A DNA stretch of 64,000 nucleotides, taken from contig VCAZ01000069.1 of the NCBI GenBank assembly GCA_005784505.1, forward strand, positions 1,286,896 to 1,350,895. The letters run 5' to 3'. The position numbers were made by a program, and so were the translations under genes. Every line of letters begins with the position of its first letter. Positions within the stretch are counted from its first letter, which is position 1. The notes below the pieces were generated by a model that had not been told where the DNA came from, made no database searches, and worked only from the letters and a program-made list of their open reading frames with translations. This DNA comes from Bagarius yarrelli (lineage: Eukaryota > Chordata > Actinopteri > Siluriformes > Sisoridae). Shown here one piece after another: positions 1-13,600 of this stretch.

Positions 1-1079
1 CTGTCACGAGTCGTAGGGTTGAGGTTGAGGATGCAAATGAGGGGTTTTTTTTTATTAACAAAAGACAAAACAAACAAACCAAAGAACATTAAAAAAAATA
101 AAATATAAAACTAAACAGAACCAAACCAGACTTGGCATGACATAAACTAGATCATGAACTTGACTTTGACAGTTACAGACCGTGACACGCAACAAAGCAA
201 GACAAAGACAGTCTTATATACAGGGGTATAAATACTAACCTAATGGGGAAACAATCAACTAAACAAGACCCACCTGAACACAGTGATGACCACATGATCA
301 AAATAAACCAATAAAGATATGACACATAGACATCAAAGACAAACATTGAGCACATGGACTACAACATAAACACAAAGTCTCTCTGTTGCCCTCCGGTGGT
401 CCACCAGGGCAACACGCCCGGCAAGGCTGACCGAGTCCTTACACCAGTTTATACTGTATAGTCAGTTATTAAGCAGCTTATGGCATCAGTGGCAGCTTGC
501 TTGTTTTGTAACGTGCTACTTTATCTCACCGAGTAGAAAAACACTAGTTTAAAGTAAATAGTTCCATATGTTAAAAATGTTTCTTATTATTTAATATTTT
601 GCAGGTGATTGAACGTTTTTTGTTATTAATATATTAATCAAAGTACGAAACTACAGCTTCGGATTATTTGTGTATGAAGTTATTGACGGTATTTTTTACT
701 AAAACTGTACAAAGACATAAGATTCCCTGCAATATCTTTTATTAAAAAAACAAAAAAAAAAAAGAGCAAGAGCTGCCTACTGATTTTGAAAATATATATA
801 CAAAAAAAAATATTCTTTCTTTACAAAATATTCTTTGCAAAAACATTCAATGGGCTGTACACATTTTTATACAAAAAAAAGTTAAAAATAATTAAACAAA
901 AGCATAAAAATGAAGAAAGAAGTTGTGGTTAGTTCTAAAAAATAATGTATGAGTAATCCTGATGTTTATACTTTCTATATACACACACCACCACGAGAAT
1001 TATAAACTGATTGTTATCTACCTCATTATATATACACACACACACATTTATGTTACATAAAGATACCTGACCGTTAGCA
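1..1079. other. 3' untranslated region and flank of greb1, no other gene seen
   Basis: This AT-rich stretch holds the presumed greb1 3' untranslated region, with poly-A-like runs near 740-770 and 790-810 and a short CA/TA-rich repeat near 1030-1050. I see no conserved reading frame; the short open frames here lack protein-like composition. Confidence 0.5.
738..743 (-). terminator. greb1: candidate poly(A) signal of greb1
   Basis: An AATAAA hexamer on the minus strand lies about 340 bases beyond the greb1 stop codon. It is the first canonical hexamer I saw in that direction. The surrounding DNA is A/T-rich, so a chance match is possible. Confidence 0.35.
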
Positions 1080-4000
1080 TTAGATGTGGGTTCCTGTAAG
1101 AAAGAAAAGGGGCTGATCCTCTTTAGCATTAGCCGTTTGAAACTCGTCACTCAGTCGGAAGCGCCACTCATCCTCCAGCTCCAGCCGCACCACCGTCTGA
1201 CGGAGAGCGCTGCGATTTGGGCAGATTACGCACAGAGTGGCGCCTACGTGAGTAAGAAATAAACGAATAAATCAATGCTGTTACACATGGAAAAACATGG
1301 AGCCTTAAAAACATTCCAGAACCCTTTTTAACGTAAATCTCTTTCAGGTGTTTTACTACAACGTAAAAGATCATCTTATTGTTCATTCTTATGTGTATTA
1401 TATACAATACTTAAGGGGCAGGTACAATATATGGACGCCTAACCAGCACACTCACATAAATCTAAACCACACAAACGTCTACATGAGCTTATTGCATTTG
1501 GTATGGAAAAACCCGAGCGTCCTGCACAAAGTCTTGATCTGAACCCCACTTTTTTTTTGTGACGAACTAGAATACCAACTATTCCTTAGACCTCCTTACC
1601 CAACTTTATCGCCTGATCTCACTAAAACAATTGCAGCTGTTTGTTGTAGCATTTCATTCGTTCTTAGGAAAAGTGCATATCCATTTACAGTATTTAACAG
1701 GCGCCCTTATCCAAAGAGCGACTTACATTTATCTCAGAGTGGCGGCTTGGTGGTGCTGAGAATCGAACCCCCGATCTTCCCAATTAGCAGCCCAACATTA
1801 AAACCACTGAGCTACCACATTCCACGTGTGTCAAAGTCTTAGAGCTGCACAATTCATAATTAAACACTTTTACTAGCGTATGAGACCATGATTTATTTCC
1901 TTATAAATGGAAAACCAGTTTAAAACCAGGGCAGGGGTAAGGCTGAGCCCACCCAAACGTCTGTCTTCCCCACCCAATCAAAATTTGGTGAAGACAACGG
2001 TATAGAGAAGTTTTTATTTACTTTTGTATGACTTGTGATTTGATAAAAGCAGTCTGAGGCAGGTTCTGTGTTGAGAAGTTTAAGGAAGGGGTGTTGAAAG
2101 CCCCGACCAATCACAACGCAAAATCTAACAGTTTCCTGTTTTTAATTGGCTGTAAGTAAGTGTCATGCTGGAGCAGTGTTCGAGTCTAGTAAAGGAATAA
2201 TGTAATGCTACAACATACAAAGACATTCTAGACATCAGTTTGGGAAGACACTCTTCCGTAAGTGTGTGTGAGTGTGAGGTGTCTTCAAATATTACATGTT
2301 GTAGCAAACAGCTTAACCGTCTACTACTCCATCTTTTAAGATGTGCTAGGAATACTAATCAGAATGTCCATGTAAGCACGATCCTTCACCTTTCAGAAAA
2401 TGGAACTTCTTGAGGAACCCTGGCGTGACAAAAGAGTCGCAGAAGTAGAGCAAGAGGCCACTGAAGAGCAATCCTACTGTGTTAATGTTCACAGAGTGCG
2501 GTCTTGAGCTCACAAAACACACAGTTACCTGTAAAATAAACACACCAAACACAGACACACACATAAATACATACAATCATTGCATCATTGTGGATTTTAC
2601 TATAAAGTATAGCCAATTTTATATGCTGCCAAAACCTGAGGTTTGTAGTGTTCAGACGATTTTACCCACCTGCGTCTACCATCTTTTATAAATGCAGGTA
2701 AAAAAAAAAATAATAATAATACAGGGAAGTTGGCTTACCTCGGGGCCCAGGTTAAGGTAGCAGTCGACAGAAAGGACCGGGTGGCTATAATTGCCAGTGC
2801 TCAGGGGGAAAAGCCGCTGACTTGTGTGTTGAAGGTATTTCTCCAGCAGAAGCTGACCTGGAGTGGCCAGGAACAGGTGCTTGCTATCAGGAGCACAGAT
2901 ATACTGAGAGGGCTGGACTGTGGTTGGTACGTCAGTCATCTATGAGAAAAAATTAAAAATTAATATATATATATATAAGTCTATTTTCTTTATTTCGTAG
3001 CGTTTCTCTTGGCTGCTATGTTAATCTAATCTGTCCAGAGCCGTCAGAATTAGTAGTGCTGGCCGATGTAACTTAAACAACATTAGCAATGGGACTGTTT
3101 CTTTAACCAATCAAATTTTTAATTTGTCTCACAATTATGTTAGCATTTTTCTGTCCTCCGAGCAAAACTGTTGAAAGAAAAAAACGCCCACAATAGCCGA
3201 CGGAGGAGGAGATTTGACTTGGTCTCAGACATACTTAAAAATCCGTTTTCAAGGTGGACTTTTCCAGAAAAGCTCACATCCTGAGGAGAGTTTGGCTAAG
3301 CACAAAGCTAGCTAGCTTGTCCCAGTTCAGGAAGAGTGTTTATTTCGCCACGTCCAGACCAGTGCCTAACACTGGCTTACAGTCTTTAAATGTTAATTTA
3401 ATATAAATACTGATTCTGAACTGCTCCAGATGATGTATGTGGTACAGCTGTGGTTGTAGTGTGGAGGTTTGGAGTTTTCTTAACAGGGTTTTTTTTTTGC
3501 TTTAATAAAACTGGTTGTTACCGCCAATACGCAGTATTTTTTCTCGAACTGTTATGCCACATTTTGTTATATTGCGTTTTTGTATAGTATTGATGGTTTC
3601 TATAATTGCGACGTGATAGTGGTGGTATTAAGAGGTGTCAATTGGGTAAATCCTCACTGAAGGCCCAGGTACCAAATGCACCATCCGCCATTGAGATATA
3701 TATCTACACACAAAGTTATTGCCAATATTAAGGTTAGCATGGCTAGGATAAATTCCTTTAATTTTGATAAAGCTACCAAAATTTTCTGTCAGGATAATCT
3801 GCTATGGAAGCAGGTTAATGCTGGAATGTAACATCAGGATTTTATGTACATTTTTAGTTTTCTTTAGTTTTTTCTTACACCGGTACGATTATAACGGAAT
3901 TGAAAATGAAGTGTTCATGAAGCTATAAATGATAATAAAACAAGCCAAAAATAAAACACGTAAAACAGTTCTAACCTTGGTCTTGATGACAAATGTGCGA

Positions 4001-6951
4001 TATCCTCCAATCGCAATCTGCTTCTTCATCACACTGAAGTTGTTGAAACGGAAAATTAGTAGTCCAGCACTGTGGACACGAAGGTTGAAGTCTAAATCGT
4101 CACACGTAAATCTGGAGAAGACAGAGATGAAATAAGGTGAAGGATCAGCAACGGCAAAAAAAAATTTCGTTACAAAAAAAAAAAAAAGGTGGAGGTGCTT
4201 ACCGGTTTTGATTATACTGCACGTCGTGAGTGATATCCACATTGAGAAGCAGAAAATCGTGTAGGTGTCCGCATGAGAAAGGCGCCCTCCTTTGCCCGGT
4301 GCCGGCTCCACGGCTCGACCACTTCCTTAGACCGCAAAGGCCATACTGAGTGATATCCGGAGACGATTCCATGTGCTGCAGAACCTGCTTTAGTGACACG
4401 TTCCTCTCTCGTGTAGCTGCGCCGCTGCATGAACACACGACGCAAGAACATCAACCCAAACTAATGACTATATTAGCTGCATACTGCAGAAACCTACGTA
4501 ACAATCACAACTTCTTCCTGTACTACAACATCTACTAATAGTACTATCGGTCTACTTTTAAGGCAATGATCTTAACAAGTGCCCTTTTCTTGCTAGCTAT
4601 TATAAACATTGCTTATAAGATAGTAGAAAACCACTTTAAAAGCACCTTTTAGGGTCAACGTCAACAGTGTTCCACATGACACAGGAGTCATCAGCTAGGA
4701 TGATAAATGGCCAAACATCCTGAGGACGGCTGCCATGCTCCACTCGCCTACTGCGCTCTAGTTCCAGATTATGATAGGACAGCTCTTTAATTAGGAAATG
4801 AGCTGCTCCTGTAAGAAAATATCAAAATTATAGTATGGATTAAACCTTCTGCAATAAGGAAAATAGATATTTATTAATTTTTTTGCATGGAAATGACAAG
4901 AAAAACTGGTACCAATTCCAGCTCCGTTGAAGATGGTGGGCAACACTAACATGATGTGATTAGGCCAGTATTTTTTATAGACCGCCATTTCATATTCTTT
5001 GATGACCAGTATGTGCAGGTGCGAGGCCCCATCCATGGCATGATACAGGTTGAACAGGCCGTGTTCATGGCGACCCGTGGTCGGTGTAAATATCGGACTC
5101 TTTATACAATCAGGATTCTATAAAAAAAATAAGAAATATAGATCCTTTTAGAAATGATAATATAATTTCAAATTATGTTTTCAAATTTATTTAGAATTCA
5201 CCTGCGTTGATATTACAAGTTAAAGATGACTACAAACGTCCGTACCCACTCAGAGGTAAGAGGCAGTCTCATGCTCTCGAGCTGGCCTTCTGGTTGGCTA
5301 AAAGAAAAGTGATGCTCTTTGGATTTGGGGATGATAAAATAGAGTTGTATCTCCTCCCCGAGTAGCAGATGAGAGAAGGTAAAGGCATGCAGAGTAGACT
5401 CACAAAGCTGACACACAACACAAAACAAAATCATCAGTGATACATAGAAAGTAATAAACAAAGGAGGATTTGGTTGAAAATTACGACATGTAGCCAGAGT
5501 TAACGTACAATCTTACCTGGTATCGAGGGTTAAATCCGATGTACTGATGGCACTGCTCACAGTGATGGTAGGTGTTATATGCCGCGTATTTGGAGAGTTT
5601 TATTCGAGTTGTACGGCGGCGAAGGTACACATCCTCCTGACGTCTGGGATTTCCTTAAAAAAAAAAGAATTTCTGAAACTACTGTATGCTAAAAAATTAT
5701 CTTAAAAAAAAAAACAACAAAATTTGTATCTTTGTCTAAGGCTGCATTTACTGACTTACAAACTGACCCGTATCCAATATCTGTATTTAGACTATACGCG
5801 GCAAAACAACCCAATGTAGACGTACTGACCGGAAAAGGAAGTAAAAATGATGTGATAATTAATGAACGCAATGGACGAAAATAAAATGACCATTTAATGT
5901 GTTATTTTAGCATCATATTTTAAGATCAGCAAAACAATGCTTTGTTTAGGAGGAGAACCGCTGAGAGAGAAAAAGAGCCTGGTGTGTGTGTGTGTGTTTT
6001 TCCAATACAGAAAAAAAAGTTCACGTCACACACCACCGTTGCTTATTCAGTAGCGTTCGACTCACATTGACAGGTAAAAATCCTGTTCGCTTACACAGCG
6101 GTCGCTAATGCACGGATCTGATTCATATCTGCTTTATTATCACATTCGAATGAGGCCTGAATCTAATCTGAAAATATCAGAATCCATGTGCTTTTTTTTT
6201 TGCTTACACTGTCATGAGTCATATCCCATCTGCGTCACACTGGAGGAAAAAAAACGAAACTGGGTCGCTCGATACGTGCAGTGTAAATGCGGCTGTGGAT
6301 TTTTTTTACCACTGCATTATTCCTTCACTGGAACTAAGAGGCCCCATGTTTCATACCCCCCCAGCACAAAGCCCCTGAGTTTCATGAAGACATGGTGAGG
6401 TATGGTTGGTGTAGAACTTTCAAGTGTCCTGCACAGAGCCCTGTCCTCAACACCAATAAAAACTGTTGCAATGAATTACAATAGACTGACTGCAGCCCAG
6501 ACCTACTGTTGTGTCTAGATGGGGACATTAGATAGACGGATGTCATGGTAAGGTGTCTCCGTTCTTGCCTGTTTTTTAAATTCTTACTTTCTGAGTCTGG
6601 AGTAAAATCAGGAGAGTAGATGGCACTGATGTCTCGGTATTTGGGGTCATGAACTGTAAAGTCGAAAGACATTCCTCTCAAGGTGTCAGCACTGGGCCAC
6701 GATGCGATGGTCTGATCATACTTCACCTCCTCAGACTGGCAATCTGGAGAAAAAAAAGAAAAAAGAAAAAAAATCACCGACTTTGTACAAATGATTTAGC
6801 AAAATGTCAATTTAAAGCTGTCCAACTGATCTGATATTTTATACTCACTGCGGTTGATGTCCTCTTCATCGAAGATGTCCACCTCCATCAGCCTGATCAG
6901 CATTCGAGAGAGAATGCCCAGGAACTGCAGATACGCTCCAGTCTTTCCAAC
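1080..6951 (-). CDS. greb1: greb1 exons 21-31: C-terminal region to the stop codon
   Basis: Exon 21 reads VGKTGAYLQFLGILSRMLIR and exon 22 has MSFDFTVHDPKYRD. Exon 23 has YNTYHHCEQCHQYIGF, with a CxxC pair at residues 1338 and 1341 flanked by histidines. Exon 24 has LGEEIQLYFIIPKSKEHHF, exon 25 KKYWPNHIMLVLP and exon 26 AAHFLIKELSYHNLELE. Exon 27 has HDFLLLNVDITHDVQYNQN, exon 28 NLRVHSAGLLIFRFNNFSV, exon 29 YICAPDSKHLFLATP and exon 30 VSSRPHSVNINT. Exon 31 ends with PLFFLTGTHI and TAA at 1080-1082. This is the part related to glycosyltransferases in the literature; I cannot verify catalytic residues from sequence alone. Conservation against the human protein, as I recall it, is strongest here. 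Confidence 0.93.
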
Positions 6952-7540
6952 CTGCAGACGCACGACATGTTTTTGAAGTTGTGTTTAAGTGTTATTTTCC
7001 CGATAAAATGTAAAAAAAAAAATTCGAAACACATTAAACATGTATATTAATGAGTAGATATTATTATAGCTCATTAACTGTTTCCAGTTTCTGTGTTAGA
7101 CTGGTATTCTTTGTCATTAATTGAATCACTCGGGGATGAGGGGGAAAATAATATGCAAATGGGAAACTGCAGTATGCCAACTGGACAGGTGATAAGTAGT
7201 AGTTGTTTGCTGTTGTAGTTGATTGTGCATAAAGAATAGCCTTAGTTTCCTGCTTTATTTTTAGAACCCGTTTTGTAGAACCTGTTTGCAGAGGTTTCTT
7301 TGTATTCAAATTTTTAAAAATCTGTATCATTACGACAAATAGAGAAATGAAAAAAAGAAAGGATGGATAGATAGATGGGTAGACAAATAGATAGATCAAC
7401 AGACCAACAAACAGACAGACAGGCCAAGAGATTGACAGACAGAGACAGACTGACATACATAGATAGATAGATAGACAGACAGACATAGATACAGATAGAC
7501 AGAAAGACACACAGATACATAGATTGATAGAGACCGACAA

Positions 7541-7617
<77 letters not shown>

Positions 7618-10600
7618 CTTACTTGAGGTGGCCCACTGAGGAGCAGCCTACGTGGGTGAAAGTTGTCAGTGCGTCCCTCAAGCCAATTGCTGCTGTCCAT
7701 GTGCTGAGGTTTAGGGACAGTCCACTGCCTGTAGTACAAAGACTGCTCTGTACTCGTCATCATCTTGCTGAGGAATGGCCTGAAAGAACTGGCCCATTCT
7801 ACACATGGGTGTGGCAGGAAGGACATGGGCTTGGGCAGGCCACTGGCATCCACACTGGTGATTAGATCATATAAAGCTTTAGGGAGGAGGACCACAGGTG
7901 GTCTATTGATGTTATGTGCCCAGGAGCAGCAGTGGCGCTGTGGAGAGTTCTGTGAGGATGACAAGGAGCCAGGTGAGGTGGATTTTGATGATCGACTTGG
8001 TTTGTTTGGAGAGAATTCATTCTGGCAGTAATCCTGGCCAGGGAGCACGCTACTCACTGTGGGTCATAAGAAAGTGGCAAATTGTTAGACAAAAAACCCT
8101 ATCTAATATGGCAGACTAAACCTATTCTCTGAAACAGACAATTAAGAATTATAAAAACAAATTAAAATGAATAGAAATTCTGAGATTTGATGAGTCCAAA
8201 ATGGTCCTGATGAGTATACTGTATGGATGTATATTGCCAAAACCTATAAAAACATCTCAATGTGCTGTTCTCACAGATAAGCAGATAGAGGACTGTAAAT
8301 CACACATGGATTCTGGGAAAGATACCTACTTCCCTCCAGTGGCCAGTGCCGGGTTGGTGCTGGAGTCGGAGCCAGTGCTAGGTCAAGGCTGGCTTGCGAT
8401 TGCACTGAGCAAAGAGCACAACCTGCTAGGTCACTAAAATTTGACCGGATTTGGCATCCAGCTCAGTTCGGCTTAAGTTTTGTTTTCGTTTTACAGCAAA
8501 TGCAGTGCTGCATCAGCATTATGAGCCTGCATCAGGTAACATAGATACAGCTAAGTTAGCACTGCTATACGCCGTATCTATGCTACCTAAAGCAGGTTTA
8601 TAGATACAAAGGATAGCAGTGCTAACTAAGCTGTATCTATGCTACCTTATGCAGTGTTTATGTTGTTTTAGGTAAGACTGCAAATGCAAGTCGGTTCAGA
8701 ACGAGTCAAGCAATGGCCTCGTTTCCAGCACCAGCCCGGCAACAGCCCCGGGGTAGGAAAGAGGTGAGAGATTTCACTCACTATATAAAAAAAAAAAATC
8801 TTTAGTTAGTTAATTCAACCTGATCAGTATACTGATTTTTTTTATATGTGCTTTTTCTTTTTGAATCCTAAACCAACAGAAAATGATTGACACCTTTACC
8901 TACCTTCAGCTACAGACTCCTCTTCCTCATTGTCTGTACTGCTGAGTTTATCCGGATCACTCTCGGACAGGTCACTGGACACATGCAGCGCATTCTGCCT
9001 CTGCTCCTCCACACGCACTAAATACGCAGCCAGACCCAGTTCCTGCTCCAGAGCTGTGCGTTGCAGAGCGCAGCAGCTTATGACACGCTCATCACAGTAC
9101 TTCAGAGACCTGAGAAGCACAAGATTAACAGGGCAAAGCATTAGAATCAGAATGAACTTTATTACCAGGTAGGTTTTCAAATAGGAAGAAATTACATACG
9201 TCTGAAATCGCATACTTCCTACTGAGTAGGTGAGACTACGCAATGCAATACATTTACATTTGCAGCATTTGGCAGACGCCCTTATCCAGAGCAACTTACA
9301 TTCATCTCTTTTCTACATCTGAGCAATTGAGGGTTAAGGGCCTTGCTCAGGGGCCCACAGTGGTGGCTTGGTGGAGCTGGGTTTCGAACCCCGGTCTTTC
9401 TGGTAGCAATCCAACACCTTAACCACTAAGCCACCACTTCAAGTAGCATGTCCGAATCCCTAGTATGTAAATTACAAAGAACACTTTCTAGAGTCTCATT
9501 AGGCCACAGGAGAGATGACTCGTTATGGGGAAAATGGTGGCAGAGCACATTTAAGTAGATTTAAAGTTTAAAAGAAAAAAACCCAAAAGGCACCAAAAAT
9601 CAATGCATTGCACTTGGAAGCTAATATTCGCATAGCAATGAATTTGGTGATTGTTTCAGCTTCTGCACAATTCCTGACAGACAGGCAAGCGAGTGTAGAC
9701 CATGCTATTACTTACGGCTAATCAAAATGGAAAACTGTTTAGATTTGCGCTGTGATTGGACGGTATCGATTCTCAATAGTCGGTGCAGGTTCGCCTAAAC
9801 ACTTGAATTTAATAAAGTAAAGAACTAAAGCAGTCCAAAATGTACTAAACTGGTTTATTAGATACAGAACATGTATTTACAACTTTTTCTTCTGTCTCAC
9901 ACCCCTGTGTGCATGCACTCTTACCAAACTACGGCAAGCCTCAGGATTAAAAATGCATTTATCTCCCACACACACAGAATGAGTGCTCACACAAAATTAC
10001 CAGGTCTAAACTTAATAAACAGTTTAGTCTGTTACATAAGCACTGACTGAAGCACGTACGTATGCTAGCAGATTTGCTTAATTTAACCAAAAATGGACAT
10101 CAATTCAACATCAAATTTAAAAATCAACTTTGCAAAGTTTCCACTGGATTAAAAAAAAAAAAAAAAAAAAAAAAGGCGGAGCGAATTACTCGGTCAGTTG
10201 CGGGTTTTATTTCCCAGGATTTGTGCTCGCTCTCCTTCGTGGATTACACAGGGTTTACACACTGTTACAGGTGCTTGAGCCAAGGTACAGGTGTGTCCTT
10301 ACGGCGTTATTTAACGGTTCTTCACAATTATCATAATAATCCGACATTCTGATGTGTCATTCAGAGCTTCTTCATCCTGAACAAAACTTTGTTAATAAAA
10401 AAAAAAAAAAATGTATGAAACCAACGTTTGGGTGCGCTCAGCCCATCCCTGCTCATGCCTAGAGCCGGCCAAGAGAATGACACATTAAGAAGAGGCTTTA
10501 AAACGAATGCGTCGAGCAGTGCTAACTGAGCTGTATCTATGCTACCTGATGCAAGCTAATAATGTTATAGGTAGGACTGGATTTATTAACCGATTCTCAG

Positions 10601-13600
10601 CTAGCAATGTGATTTAATTGTACACTGAGTAAAATCAAAATCAGACTTAAATTAAAATTGCATTCATTGTATCTACTCTAGCACTGTAAACAATACTTAG
10701 GAGCAGTGGTGCCTCAAATGTTTAAGGTGCTAAGTTGCTAATCTGAAGACCAGAAACACCTGGGTTCAAGCCCCACCACTGGCAAGCCAACCACCTTTGG
10801 GTCGTTGAGCAAGACCCTTAACCCTTCCTGCTCCAGGGGTGCTGTATCATAGCTGACCCTGTGCTCTGACCCCCAACTTACCAAGATGGGATATGCGAAA
10901 AATGCATTTCATTGGCTCTGTACACGTACCTCGCACAATGACAATAAAGTTTTTTTTCGAGCTGAATGCATGTTTTTTTAATTGATTGAATAAATTAAAT
11001 ATCACCCAATAATTGTAACTGTGATATTTTGCATACACTATAATGTGTTTGGTCTAACAAACAACAGGTGCGCTAATGGGAAATAAAGTCCCGGGTCCAT
11101 AGTGGTAGAAGAAAGTCTGGACTACGTAAAAGCTTCTATTGGCCAAGGCGTTGTCCGACTGACATTTAGAGCATTAAATTAAAGGCATAAAAATGTCTGT
11201 GCGAAAACTAGAAATAAATATTCAAACAATTCTTTTCCCTAATCATAGCCACTGTAAGTTAAAAGTTATGTACCTTGGCAATGACTCCCCCATCGGATCC
11301 ATTCCAGTAAAGATGAGAATGCAGGGCAAAGCCTCTAAATCCAGGTATGTACGTGGAGTCCAGTCTGGGTCCTGGATCTTTAGCCAGACCTACACACATA
11401 AAACATTGGCACGTTCAGCATCATCAAAATACGAAAAAGTTGTGGCTACTTAAGGAGACATAGTGTATAGATACCCTCAGCTGGCCCAGAAAGTGCTTGC
11501 TCACAATAATCCCAGATGTGGGGTCTCCCAGCACAATTTCAAAGTGTTTGTGGAGGCCCAGGCGGTCTCGTATGTGACACAGACGTTGATGTGCCTGTGC
11601 TGCCAGACATGGAAAGGGTATACGTAGGAGAAGCATGTAGCCATGGTGGCTTGGGCAGTGTTTTGTTGAGCCCAGCAGACACTGCACGATTTCTAATGTT
11701 TCTACAGACGTGTGCTTCTGCAGCTGGACCTGGCCTCTGGCTGCAGCTAACAAAGCCACGGAATAGTGCTGGAGAAGAACCTGGGTGCGAATTACAGAGC
11801 TGTGCAATTTTGGAAACCTGGAAAGAAAAATGTACTTGGTGGGTCTCAATATTAAATTGTGCAGTGACAAAGTTACCACACAAAAATGTCTAAAGAAAAA
11901 GAAAGTCTTACATTTAATGAGAATAAAAAAAAAAGGTCCACTGCACAGATTTTGACAAAGGATTTACACAAATTTGGACAGAACATAGCTGGAAACACAT
12001 TCTGAATGAAGATATTAGTTAACAACGTCGGTACTTGTTACCTCTCTTCCAGAGCTGTGACCATGTTCTCAAATGAACTGTCGAAACGCAGCAGCGGTAA
12101 GCCACTCCCTGACCGTGTGGATTCCAGAAGCTCAGACATGCCAAAATATTTCGTTTTTTCATTGTACAGATCCACATCCTGTATAAAGGCATAAAGCACA
12201 TACTTCAAAAACAAAAACAAAAAAATAGGGCATCTGTTATATGAAGGAAGTTTCTCGTTTTGGCCAAATTCATATAGACAACCTGACCATCATTCCTATT
12301 GGTGTTGGGTTGCTAATTGGAAGATTAGGGTTCGATTCCAACTTGGGTACCACCAAGTTGCCAATGTTGGGCCCCCGAGCAAGGCCCCTAACCCCCCAAT
12401 CGCTCAGTTGTATAAATTAGATATATGGAAGTCGTTCTGAATAAGGGCGTCTGTTAAATACAATGTAAATGTAAATTCCAAAGCACAGGTCACAAGACCA
12501 AGCGCTGCAGGACCGAGGGTGGTGGCCCCTGACGTAGAGCCTTGTAGGGTTTGAGCACTTTAAATAGCAAATAACTTTTAACAAACCAACCTTTGTATAT
12601 CAAATATTCCCAGACTTTTCTTTGTGCACAGAGGGCAACAATATTCTGTACATCTTGCAAGGCAAGGCCCGCAAATGGGTGTGATAGTCGGGTTTCTGCA
12701 AAGATTTAATATGTGGTGTACTTATGCCTACCTTGTTGAATGCTGATGGCCAGTGGATTTCATTGTAAGGGCTGATACGTGTGTATTGAGTCTGCAGGGC
12801 GAAGGGGAATGAGGTTACATGAAGAATAAGGACATTGGGTGCCTCTTGGATATGCTTGCAGTTCAGCAGACTGTCTACCAGTCCCGAGCTGGACAGACCA
12901 CCTGTTCTCCCACCCTGTTCGCTGCAGCAGAAAGAGAAACAAATAGTTATAATAAAATCCAAGCAGGTGGATTTGGACAATCAGCAGATAGGCACAGGAT
13001 TTTTTTTACCTGCTAACACCCCAGTGTGCATGGTCATGCACCACTATGAAGAGAGTATATGGATTCAATTTGGATTTCTGAATGAGACCGTTGATCTTAG
13101 CCGCAGCACCCTGATCTAATTTGACCACAAACTGCTCGGCATCTTTTGGGGATAAACATTCCTGGTCCATACCCAACTCTTGAAGGACCCCTTGTATAAA
13201 TAACACCAGAGATCATTTAGCACTTCACTATTAAAGTCAGCAGGTTTTAAACTGTATAAACAAATTGGAATTATGGCTCACCGGAGTTCCACAGATGCAA
13301 GACCACTTGCTGGAAGGTCACCTCAGAAGGAGGGACACAGATTAAAAACTCGACCTTGTCAAAAGAGCCAAGATCCAGGTTGTGTGTGCTGGAATCGGCA
13401 ATTGCACACACATGAGACAACAGTTTCCGTGCTACAGCTAACTGAATAGGCCGAGTCTCATGCCACTCCACCCGATATTCTGTGAAAATAGCTTGAAAAA
13501 TGAATTCACGGTAAAATAGACCACCTGATCATATAAATATAAAATAAAATAAATATTCAACTTTATTGTCATTGTGCAAGGTACGTGTACAGAGCCAATG

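Noticed and set aside
3889..4311. 140-codon open frame on the minus strand
   Set aside because: Only its middle (3976-4111) is greb1 exon 28; the ends are intron and an out-of-frame reading of exon 27.
7314..8057. Open frame running from greb1 exon 20 into a long Tyr/Ile/Leu/Ser run
   Set aside because: The last part is the GATA microsatellite translated past the splice donor GTAAGT; only 7623-8056 is exon.
12488..12499. Near estrogen response element GGTCACAAGACC in greb1 intron 15
   Set aside because: The second half-site lacks a base of the consensus spacing, so it is not a proper palindrome.
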